This document shows, piece by piece, positions 48,047 to 56,919 of a stretch of DNA of 64,000 bases. The notes beneath the pieces are model-generated. The model worked only from the letters and a program-made list of their open reading frames with translations, did not search any database and was not told the origin of the DNA. A program made the translations under genes and the position numbers. This stretch comes from CAWBVG01 sp963792175 (GTDB lineage: Bacteria; Acidobacteriota; Vicinamibacteria; Vicinamibacterales; CAVVIG01). The stretch's first letter is position 1. Every line of letters begins with the position of its first letter. Location: the NCBI GenBank assembly GCA_963792175.1, contig CAWBVG010000003.1, positions 105,674-169,673 of the forward strand. Direction: 5' to 3'.

Positions 48047-49448
48047 ACGGGCAGCTCACAGAGGACACAGAGGGGAACAAAGGACACAGAGGCAGAGGCA
48101 AGAGGCACGAACGCCTACGAGCGCTGCTCCTTTGTGTCCTCTGTTCCCCTTTGTGTCCTCGACTGCGTTTCGACACGTCGCGCATCGCTGCCCTCGCCGC
48201 GTCGATCGTTCGATCGACGTCCTTCACGCGATGCGCCGCAGAGAGAAACCACGCCTCGAACTGTGACGGCGGCGGGTAGATGCCTCGCGCCAGCATGCCG
48301 CGGAAGAACGCCGCGTAGCGGCCAGTGTCCGCGCTCGTCGCCGATGCGTAGTCGCGGACCGGCCGATCGATGAAGAACGGCGTGAGGAGCGATCCGAACG
48401 CGTTGACCTGCAGCGCGACGCCAGCGTCGCGCGCCGCGTCGGCAAGGCCGGCGGCCAGCCGGGTGCCGAGCGCCGCGAGCGACGCGTACAGCTTGGGCGT
48501 CAGCCGGTCGAGACTCCACAACCCGGCCGTCATGGCCAGCGGATTCCCCGAGAGCGTGCCGGCCTGATAGACCGGACCTGACGGCGACACCAGATCCATC
48601 AGATCCGCGCGACCGCCGTAGGCGCCGACCGGCAGCCCGCCGCCGATAATCTTGCCCAGGCAGGTCAGGTCCGCCCGAACACCGGTGACGGCCTGGGCGC
48701 CGCCCGGCGCGGCGCGAAATCCCGAAATCACCTCGTCGAAAATCAGCAGCGCGCCCGCAGCGGTGCAGATGTCGCGCAGCGATTGGAGAAACCCGCCGGC
48801 TGGCGGGACGACTCCCATGTTGCCGGCAATCGGTTCGACGATGACGGCGGCGATCTCGCCGCGATTCTCGTCGAACAGACGCTGCACGGACGCCGGATCG
48901 TTATAGCTCGCGACCAGCGTGTCGGCGGCGGCGGCGCGCGTGACGCCGGGGCTGGTTGGCGCGCCGAGCGTCAGCGCGCCCGATCCGGCCTTGACGAGGA
49001 AGGCGTCGGCGTGACCGTGATAGCAGCCCTCGAACTTGATGATCCGATCGCGGCCTGTCGCGGCCCGCGCCACACGCACCGCGCTCATCGCCGCTTCGGT
49101 GCCCGAACTGACGAAGCGGATGCGCTCGATCGACGGCATCAGCGCGCGGACGCGTTCGCCGAGCGCCACCTCGAGCGGGCTTGGCGCGCCGAAACTGGTG
49201 CCGCGGCGTGCGGCGGCCGTCAGCGCGTTCACGAGGCCGGAAGGGGCGTGGCCGTGCAGCAGCGGCCCCCACGACATCACGTAGTCGATGTAGGTGTTGC
49301 CGTCGATGTCCTCGATGCGCGCGCCGGCGGCGCGGCGAATGAACAGCGGCGACGCGCCGACCGCCTTGAAGGCGCGCACCGGGCTGTCGACGCCGCCCGG
49401 GAGGATTCTGCATGCCCGCGCGAAGAGGGCCGATGATTGCTTGGTCAC
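48033..49448 (-). CDS. hemL: Glutamate-1-semialdehyde 2,1-aminomutase
   Basis: PLP enzyme making 5-aminolevulinate for haem. GTG 49448 (MTKQSSALFARACRILPGGV) is the family's usual start. Substrate and PLP motifs: DGNTYIDYVMSWGPLLHGHA, SSGTEAAMSAVRVARAATGR, FEGCYHGHADAFL, and the PLP lysine in LGKIIGGGLPVGAYGG. The same frame is open upstream to 49676 through a TPR-like protein, making an in-frame fusion (547 residues in all). The last 50 or so residues past AARAAMRDVS are encoded by a repeat array. Confidence 0.9.
   Translation of the reverse strand: MTKQSSALFARACRILPGGVDSPVRAFKAVGASPLFIRRAAGARIEDIDGNTYIDYVMSWGPLLHGHAPSGLVNALTAAARRGTSFGAPSPLEVALGERVRALMPSIERIRFVSSGTEAAMSAVRVARAATGRDRIIKFEGCYHGHADAFLVKAGSGALTLGAPTSPGVTRAAAADTLVASYNDPASVQRLFDENRGEIAAVIVEPIAGNMGVVPPAGGFLQSLRDICTAAGALLIFDEVISGFRAAPGGAQAVTGVRADLTCLGKIIGGGLPVGAYGGRADLMDLVSPSGPVYQAGTLSGNPLAMTAGLWSLDRLTPKLYASLAALGTRLAAGLADAARDAGVALQVNAFGSLLTPFFIDRPVRDYASATSADTGRYAAFFRGMLARGIYPPPSQFEAWFLSAAHRVKDVDRTIDAARAAMRDVSKRSRGHKGEQRTQRSSARRRSCLLPLPLCPLFPSVSSVSCPFSER
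48056..48161. repeat. Inverted CACAGAGGACACAGAGG phrase array
   Basis: Left arm (48056-48105) CACAGAGGACACAGAGGGG, AACAAAGGACACAGAGGC, AGAGGCAAGAGGCACG. Right arm (48128-48161) CCTTTGTGTCCTCTGTTCCC, CTTTGTGTCCTC. The minus-strand hemL reading frame continues through the whole array before it stops at 48033. Confidence 0.8.
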
Positions 49449-50275
49449 CGTGACCTTGATCGTCGCGAGGTCGCCGATCGCGGCGGAGAGGAATTTCTGC
49501 TCGTCCTTGTCGTGCGTCCGGCCGCGGGTCGCGTCGAACGCGCGCGACGCGCTGTCGAAGTCGCGCTGCAGCAGGAACGTCGACGCCAGGCCGAGCGCCG
49601 CGCGATACGACGATGGATCGCGCTCGAGCGCGCGCTTGAACAGCGTCTGAGCCAGGCTCATGTCGCGCGCGACCATCGCGATTCGAGCGGCGCCGGCCAG
49701 ATAATCGGCGTGTGGGGTCGGTGGGGATCTGCGCCAGCGCGGTGCGCGCGACGTCTGCCTTCCCGTCGCGCGCCGCAGCCAGTGCCTCGCTCAGCAACTG
49801 TCCCGTCGCATCGTCCGGCGCCGGAACGGGTTTCAGGACGGAGATCCCACGTCAGCGCCATACCGGACGTGCCCATGCTGACGGTGGTGAGAATGCGGAT
49901 CGGCAGCGCGACGGTCTCCGGAATGTGATTCGGCCGCGAAGACCTCGAACAGCCAGATGCCCGGCTGCAGGGCGCCGACGCTCCAATCGCCTTTCGCGTT
50001 GGTCTTCGTCGAGAGCAGCCGCGGTCCGGCGAATGTGCCCGCCGCATAGCCGTAGAACGCTTCCAGACGAACGTCGGCGTCCGGCATCGGCTCGCCGCGT
50101 TCGTTCGTCACCCGTCCCTTCACGCGGAATGCCGCGTGCTGCGCCTTCAAGCCGGGAACCAGCGGCGAAGCGGGAAGCGCGGGAAGAAAGACGAGCGTGG
50201 CCAGGAGCAGCGCCGCCGCAATCCTCCGCGGTTGGCAGGTCGAGCCGGCCTTGCGCGTCGGCCCATTCCGTTCAT
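49449..50275 (-). CDS. Exported carboxypeptidase-regulatory-like + TPR protein
   Basis: Signal region (LLLATLVFLPALPASPLVPG, one indel from the ATG at 50275 or 50266), then a beta-sandwich domain of the carboxypeptidase regulatory type (FRVKGRVTNERGEPMPDADV, GDWSVGALQPGIWLFEVF). After more indels come TPR-like helices: QLLSEALAAARDGKADVA, AQTLFKRALERDPSSYRAAL, GLASTFLLQRDFDSASRAFD. Its last part is in frame with hemL and no stop separates them. Function unknown; proteins of this kind bind polymers or report on envelope processes. Confidence 0.6.
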
Positions 50276-50307
50276 CAGTAGGTCCCTCTCAGCACGTTGT
50301 GGCTCTT

Positions 50308-50342
50308 TCAGCCTTCCCGCCTATCCAGCCCATCCCGCCTCA
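50308..50342. repeat. CTTCCCGCCTATCCAGCCC phrase repeat
   Basis: Units CTTCCCGCC, TATCCAGCCC and ATCCCGCC between the amidohydrolase stop (50340-50342) and the upstream region of the TPR gene; same phrase family as 21023-21110. Confidence 0.5.
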
Positions 50343-51978
50343 GTGCGACGCTGCGGTTCCGCGACCGCGGATGATAACGCCTGGCCGTTCTCCGGTATGC
50401 CTCCCGTTGTCGAGGACGACGCGGCCGTTGACGATGACGGTCGGGATGCCGAGCGGATACTGAAACGGATCGGTGAAGGTTGCGCGATCGATGACGGTCG
50501 CCGGATCGAAGATCACGAGGTCCGCCGCCAGCCCGTCCTTGATCAGCCCGCGATCCGTGATGTGCAGCTGCTTTGCGGTCAGGCCGCTCATCTTGTGGAC
50601 GGCTTGTTCCAGCGGAATCACTTTTTCCTCGCGAACGTACTTGCCCAGCACGCGCGGGAACGTCCCGAAGTTGCGCGGGTGCGGAACGCCGTTGCGCAGC
50701 GGCCCGCTGGTCGCCAGCGCCGAGCCGTCGGATCCGATCGACACCCACGGCTGCTTCATCGCCAGCTTCAGATCGTTTTCGTCGATGATGAACCAGACGC
50801 AGCTGACGCTGCCGCGGTTGGCGATGAGGATTTCGAAGACGAAGTCGTACGGATCCTTCCCGGCGGCCTTCGCCGCTTCGTCGATGCGCATCCCTTCGTA
50901 TTTCTTGTAGCGACGCCTCTGCGAATCGACGCCAGCTGAACGTTGTGCCAGGTGCCGGCGGAGATGAGACGGTTCTCCCACGTCGGGTGCGGGTCGTCCA
51001 TCTCCTTGCGAATCTTCGCGCGCGTCTCCGGATCTTTGAGCCGCTCGGCGAGCTTGGCGCCGCCGCCTTCGTGCGACCACGGCGGCATGGTCTGTGAGAG
51101 TCCGGTGCTGCTGGCGACGTACGGGTACTGGTCGGCGGAGAACTCGACGCCGCGCTTCTGCGCGGCCTCGACCAGCGCGATCACCTCTTTCATCCGTCCG
51201 AAGTTCCTCGCGCCGGTCACCTTCAGGTGGAAGACGTGGACGGGGATGCGGGCCTGTTCGCCGATCGCGATCGCCTCCTCGATGCCTTCCTTGAGCTTCT
51301 CGCCGTCGTAGCGCAGGTGCGACGCGTAGAAGCCGCCGGCGGCGCTGGCGGGACGCGCCAGCGCGACGAGCTCGTCGGTCTTGGCGTATGCGTTGGGCGA
51401 GTAGATCAGCCCGGTGGACACGCCGTAGGCGCCCTGCTTCATGGCGTCAGCGACGAGCCGCGACATCTTCTCCAGCTCGGTCGTCTTCGGCGCGCGTTCG
51501 TCGTTGCCCATCACGTACTCGCGCACCTGGCCGAGCCCGACGTACGACAGCAGGTTGACCGCCGTTTTCGACCGCTCGATGGCGGCGAAGTAGCCGGCAA
51601 AGTCGCTCCAGCTTCGCTCGGCGGTCGGTTTCTGAGGGGCGACCGACCCGCTTTCGCCGATCACTTCCGTCGTGACGCCCTGGCGGATCTTGCTCTCCGC
51701 ATTGCCGTCGATGAGCAGCGAGAAGTCCGAATGCGAATGCGGATCGATGAAGCCGGGCGCCACCACCTTCCCGCCCGCGTCGATGGTCCGCGTCGCGGCG
51801 CCGGTGACCCGGCCGACACCCGCGATGCGGCCGTCGCGCACCGCCACCGATCCGGTGACCGAAGGTCCGCCGGTGCCGTCAATGATGCGCGCGTTGGTGA
51901 TGAGGAGATCGAAGGGACGTGCGGGATGCTGTGCGGCGACGGCCGCCGCGCCGACGATAACCGCGATCGGTAGAGGGA
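50340..51978 (-). CDS. N-acyl-D-amino-acid deacylase family amidohydrolase
   Basis: Exported metal-dependent amidohydrolase of the D-aminoacylase type. Near the N terminus: PFDLLITNARIIDGTGG and VAVRDGRIAGVG, then the metal motif GFIDPHSHSDFSLL, VTTEVIGESGSVAP, HLRYDGEKLKEGIEEAI and SADQYPYVASSTGL. After an indel at about 50920 come VSIGSDGSALATSG and GRPGVI-like RHTGERPGVIIRGRG at the end. A hydrophobic segment (LPIAVIVGAAAVAAQ) is probably the signal peptide, but no in-frame start follows the TAA upstream of it, so an indel has removed the start; the 5' end is approximate. Confidence 0.82.
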
Positions 51979-52173
51979 AGTATGCTTAGCGGGCGAATTA
52001 TAAGCCGCGCCGCAGGCCTTCGGCGCAGAGCAAAAAAAGTCGGGCAACTGTGAGGTTGTGTTGTTGACACGCGCCTTCGCCTCGGATACCGTCCGCGTCG
52101 AAGGTCTGCCCAAGGAACTTCTCGCCGCTTCATTCATCAGCGATTCAACGATTCACGCAAAAAGGAGACTGCC
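51979..52173. promoter_or_regulatory. Divergent region with a candidate promoter for the tandem pair
   Basis: Contains TTGACA at 52064-52069 and a weak GATACC at 52085-52090 (15-base spacer), and AAGGAG before the ATG at 52174. GTTGTGTTGTTGACAC gives it an unusual low-GC local composition. The promoter assignment is tentative. Confidence 0.35.
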
Positions 52174-52735
52174 ATGGACATCACTCGGCGGAATCACCTG
52201 GCCACGATCGGCGGCGCGCTGCTGGCGGCGAACCCGCTCGCCGCCGCGACAACACATGACCATCCTGATACGACGGAGACGCGGAGGTGTTGATGCGCAC
52301 GGCCAGGTCTGGAATCGCGGACTGCCGGTGTCGCGGGCGAAGTTGAGGCTGGCGTTCGACTTCCGTGTGAACCTGGAGACCGGTGTCGGCTTCGGAGCCG
52401 CCGCCGATCCGGTATCCCGAGCTCGATGTCCACTTCTCCATCGACGCCACCGAGCGGAAGAAGTTACGTCGAATGAAGCCGGTACACGATGACAGGCGTG
52501 GTAACCCAGGCTCAGAACCCCGCCCTCGTCGGACAGCGGTGAAAGATGATCGCCCAGACTAGCGGCGACGCCACGCGCGGTTGCCATCAAGATGGGGATC
52601 TCGCCTTCGCGGGAGCCGGCCTCGTGGTCATCGCCATCATCGCCGTCCCTGATCGCTCTGCTGCTTCCAGCGGTGCGGGGGTTACGCCGCGCGGTAAGAC
52701 GAGCACCGATGATTATTCGAAGGAGGCGGCGATGA
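52174..52735 (+). CDS. Unrecognised exported, C-terminally anchored protein (copy 1), frameshifted
   Basis: Starts ATG 52174 with AAGGAG. MDITRRNHLATIGGALLAAN looks like a twin-arginine signal. After frame corrections guided by copy 2 (52732) the protein runs through VWNRGLPVSRAKLRLAFDF, ETGVGFGAAADPV, FSIDATERKKLR, YTMTGVVTQAQNPALVG and QTSGDAT. It ends in a hydrophobic helix LAFAGAGLVVIAIIAV-LIALLLP (hyphen marks an indel) and a basic end rich in Arg. The TGA overlaps the ATG of copy 2. About five indels. No family recognised. Its C-terminal helix resembles the prepilin N-helix of planctomycete DUF1559 proteins, perhaps by chance. Confidence 0.55.
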
Positions 52736-53294
52736 ATGTCACTCGGCGGAATCACTTGGCCGCAATCGGAGGCGCGCTTATTAAGCGGCGAACCCGTTGA
52801 CTGCGGGTGCAGCGAATGATCGTCCTGATGACGGCGACGCGGAGGTGTTATATGCCCACGGTCAGGTCTGGAACGGGCGCTGCCCGGCGTCGGGGGAGCT
52901 GCAGCTGGCGTTGGACTTCCATGTGATTCTGGAGTACGGTGTTGGCTTCGGAGCCGCCGGCAATCCGGTATTTCCCGACTGGAATGTCCCACTTCTCCAT
53001 CGACGCCACCGAGCGGAAGAAGTTACGTTCGAATGAAGAGTACCGGTACACGATGACAGGTGTGGTAACCCAGGCTGCAAGACCCGGCCCTGGTGGGACA
53101 GCCGTAGCGAAGATCATCGCCCAGACGAGCGGCAACGCCACCGCGGTTGCGATCAAGATTGGCGAATATGGCCTTTGCGGGAGCTGGCCTCGTGGTGATC
53201 AGCTATCATCGCCGTTCTGATCAGCTTTGTCTGCTTCCTGCGGTACAGGCCTGAGGCTGCGGGGGTTGGGATATCGTCAGGTGCGCTGATCTGA
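52732..53294 (+). CDS. Unrecognised exported, C-terminally anchored protein (copy 2), frameshifted
   Basis: Paralogue of the preceding gene, with its own AAGGAGG site and ATG 52732: MNVTRRNHLAAIGGALI, then PLTAGAANDRPDDGDAEVLY, AHGQVWNGRCPASGELQLAL, DFHVILEYGVGFGAAGNPV, YRYTMTGVVTQAARPGPGGT, KIIAQTSGNATAVAIKIG. It closes with the hydrophobic LVVIS-AIIAVLISFVCFLRY (hyphen marks an indel), and the corrected frame ends ISSGALI at TGA 53292-53294, 3 bases before the next gene. The two copies share a 39-base identical block (52431-52469 and 52990-53028). The gene sits next to a polysaccharide-type locus. Function unknown. Confidence 0.55.
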
Positions 53295-53297
53295 CGC

Positions 53298-55446
53298 ATG
53301 ACCGACCTCCTGATCTTTGTCACGCTGAACGTGGCGTACTGGGGAGGTGTCGGCGCCCTCGTCGCCGACCACCGCGGATCTGGCGCTCTGGAGGATACGC
53401 TCGCCGTCGCCGTCGCGGGATTCGCGTGCATGGTCGTCGCACTCGAAGTGCTGGGCACGATTCAGGCAGATCGACCGAGCGGCGATCGCGCCTCTCTGCA
53501 CTGCGATCGCGGCAGCCGGTTTCTGGCGATATCGTTCTTCGTCCAGCGTGCCGCCTGACGCCGGCAGTCGTCGAGTGTCCGGCGCCGTTGCGTCTCATGG
53601 ACGGCGGCACTCGCGTGCTTGGTCATCGGTCTCGCGGTCTGGGCATCGCTGGCCCACTTGCTGGCCGGACTCGTGTTTCCGGTCGAACCCGTCAGCGACG
53701 CCCCGATCTACCACCTGCCGTTCGCGTGGCAGTGGTGGAAGTCCGGCCGGCTGCTGCTCGTTCCCACGCCGTTCGGCGAAGAAGCGGCGCCCTATTTTCC
53801 CGCCAACGGCGATCTGTGGCTCACGTGGCTACTGGCGACCGGCGGCGGCCCGCTCGTGAAGGTTGGTCAGTGGCCGTTTCTCGCTCTGGCGGCCGCTGCC
53901 CTGTATGCCCTTGCCCGTCGAATCGACGACCAATCGCTGGCGGCCATCGTGCCGCCGCTTCTGTGGGTCGGCTTGCCGATTGTCCTCGCACAGTCGAACA
54001 TCGCGAACATCGATCTCATCTGGTCGACGTTCCTCTTCGTCGCCGTGTCCTCCTGCTGTGTCGGATCGAGAGGCCCGATCGTCCCGGTCGGCGTTTGCTG
54101 TGGTGGTTCTCGCTGTCGTGCGGATCGTGATCCGTACCAGCTCGTTGGCGCCCTGTTCGTGCTGCCGCTGCTGCTGCTGGCAGTCGTCGTGGCGGTGAGG
54201 CGCGCGGCGCCGCTGCGGCAATTGGGGTGGCTGTCCTGCGGCGTGTTGCTCCCATGCGGATTCTGGTACGCGCGCAACGTGTGGCTGACCGGCAATCCGA
54301 TCTATCCGATGCAAATCTCGGCGTTCGGTCATGTCATCGCGGCCGGGTGGTTCGACAGGTCGCGATGGTGGCGACGGCCTATCATCGTCCGCCGGCCGGG
54401 TGGCGATTCTTCGTCCAATCGCCTGGTCCTGGTGTCTGGCCTCGGCGGGCTGGCGCATTGGCGTCGTCGGCGTGACCTCGGGATTGGTTGGCGCGCTGGA
54501 TCGAACGCGGGACGTCGCTGCATGCAAGGCATTGGCGTTGTGTTCGAGACGCTCGCCCTTGCTCAAGCCGCGCTCTATTGGTTCGTGCTGCCGTCCGAAC
54601 ACAGGAACGGTTCCTGTCGCCGGCGCTGGGCCTGGCGCTGGTGCCTCTCACAGGTCTGGCGGCGGGGCCGCCGCGAGATCGGGAAACACCGCGGCACCGG
54701 CAGGAGCAGCGGAATCGTGCAAGCCGTGTTATTCGCGCTCGCGGGATGGCAGGTGCTCGGACGCCTCTCATTCTCCTTTTCGCTGCCGCTTGCCATCATC
54801 GCCGCCGGGGCGGCGCTGAGATGGATGCCACGTGCGCGGTGGCTTACCGCCAGCGCGCGATCGTCGTGGTGGGCTGCTGTGTCCTCGTCTGGCCGACGAT
54901 GCGCGCACTCGATGAACAGCCGCTTTCAGCGTTTCTATCCGGGCGCCGGCTTCGCCGCCCGCCTGCTGCCCAGGGATGGGAGATCCTCGAGCGATAGGTC
55001 CCGTCCACGGGCGCCAGAATCCTCGCGACGCGGGAACAAACCTGCCCTACTATCTCTCAGGGTCGGCCACCGCAGCGACGTGGAATACGTCAACATCGAC
55101 GATCATCCCGACTCGTTGCCGCACGACTATCATCGCGAGAGACTGAGACGGGGCGGTACAGAATTGGCCGCGAATCCCTGGCCGCAGTGGTCACCGGTCG
55201 ACCGCCGATTACGACGCGTGGATCGCGAATCTCCGGCGCCGAGGCATTCATTTCGTGTTCATCGCTCGCGAGAATCGCCATGGACGGCTCGAGGGGTCAA
55301 TTCAGGTACGCTGCCGGCATTCGTCCAATGAGGGAGCGAGGATAGGCCGACGCCCAGCCGGAGTCGTTCGTGGACCTCGGCCCTTTCGATCCGCCGCAGA
55401 CACCATTCCGTGGGTTCGGGTCTACCGGCTGACGGCGGCGCGCTGA
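53298..55446 (+). CDS. Multi-membrane glycosyltransferase-like protein, heavily frameshifted
   Basis: Starts ATG 53298 (MTDLLIFVTLNVAYWGGVGA). Helices and family-type motifs appear in several frames: LVFPVEPVSDAPIYHLPFAW, WQWWKSGRLLLVPTPFGEEA, LWLTWLLATGGGPLVKVG, GFWYARNVWLTGNPIYPM. These resemble lipid-linked-sugar glycosyltransferases (Asp after the first long helix, WYxRN-type loop). The last residues are PWVRVYRLTAAR at the TGA 55444-55446, the VYRL-type end common in these proteins. At least eight indels. Probably adds sugars to an exported polysaccharide. Confidence 0.55.
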
Positions 55447-55447
55447 C

Positions 55448-56915
55448 GTGCAACGCCCCTCAGCCCGCGGACTGATGTGGCTGCTCCTCGTTGCCGCCTT
55501 TGTAGCGTGACGCCTCCCCGGAATGTTCCACGACTTCTGGCTCGACGAAGCGTGGTCGTATCTGCTGGTGCGCAGATCGTCTCCTCGCCACTCGACATCC
55601 TGACCGCCTTCGGATCGACAACAACCATCCGCTCAACAGCTGGTTCTTCTACGGATTCGGAGACCGGACCTCCTGGTTCATCTACCGGATCCCCGTCGCT
55701 GCTTCTCGGAGTCTCGGATCGGTCGCGCTGGCCGGGCGAATCATGTCGCGGACGTGGCCGCCCGCACGCCGTCGCGGCCATGATCCTCTCGGGCTGTTCC
55801 TATCCATTGATCGTGTATTCGTCGGAAGCCAGAGGCTATGCGCCGATGATCTTCTTCGCTCTTCTGGCGATCGACGCACACGAGCGATACCTGCCGCCTC
55901 GGAGTTGGCCAGCGCTCATGATCTTCTGGCTCGCCGTCGGTGTCGGGCTTTCTCTCGCATCTGACGTTTCTGCACGCGTACGCAGCCATCGTTCTCTGGT
56001 CTGCGTACGCAGAACGCAGGCGATACTGCTGCACGGTGTTCGGCAAGGCCTGTGCGAATCGACGCGGCCAGCCAGGCGTTTCCCTGCTGCGTCATCGCCA
56101 GCCTGTATGTTGTCTATGTTCGACATCTCGTTGTGGCTGGCGCGAAGCCGGCGGGCCTGTGGTCTGTCGTTGGGCGAAACGATTGCGCGTGGCACTCGGC
56201 ATACCTTCGGGAGTCGTCTGGCGCTGGTTCGCGGTTGCGGTCGTCGTATGGCTGCTCGTCGCTGGACGGTGGGCGATCAGAGAGTCGGCTCAGGGCTCTT
56301 CATGCTCTTCTCTCTCGGGCATCGTCCTGATTCCGGCGTTCACCGTTGCTCTCGAGCTGCGACATGCGTTGTTCGAGCCGCGATTTTTCCCGCGCTACTT
56401 CTTGGTCAGCATTACGCTGTTCCTGCTTCTCTCGGCGTGGCTTGTCGGCGAGCAGCATCGTGGCAGCGCGACAGAGGCGACGGATCACTGCGCTGTTCGT
56501 CCTCGTGTACGGCGTCGGGAAATGTGTAGCAGACTGCCGGATTTATCAGGATGGTCGCGGGCCATTACTCGGCGGCGTTGCAGTACATGGCGCGCGACGG
56601 GCACTCCTGAGATTCGCGTCTCGAGCAACAGCGATTTTCGGAGCGGCGACGCTGCTGGCCTTCTATAGTCGCTATCTCCCTACGGGGAAGACGATCTGGT
56701 TCTACCCTCGCGGCTCGACACGCGAATCTGGCGAAGCCGACTGGCGCATCGTCGAAGACGTGGAACCAAGGCATCGACGTGCCGACTGGAGATCGACGAC
56801 GGGACGGGCGGTCGATTTCGGCTTGGTGGGACGTTTCCCTTTTTACGGCTTGTCCGGATGCCAGTGGTCGCTTATATCGAGCGGCCTCGTTGAACCGCTC
56901 CAGGGAGTCGAACCT
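55448..56915 (+). CDS. Second multi-membrane glycosyltransferase-like protein, frameshifted
   Basis: Starts GTG 55448 (QRPSARGLMWLLLVAAFVA). Motifs: MFHDFWLDEAWSYLLVAQIV (Asp-Glu at the end of the first helix), NNHPLNSWFFYGF, and the hallmark YSSEARGYAPMIFFALLAI of GT39/GT83-type proteins. Later helices include VLIPAFTVALELRHALFEPR and RYFLVSITLFLLLSAWLVG. It ends near GCQWSLISSG at about 56880-56915; the stop is uncertain. At least six frame changes. It starts 2 bases after the previous gene's stop, so an operon is likely. Confidence 0.55.
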
Positions 56916-56919
56916 AATT

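Noticed and set aside
15095..48161. Phrase arrays as CRISPR arrays
   Set aside because: Units are 6-12 bases, degenerate and not separated by unique spacers of even length; no cas genes nearby.
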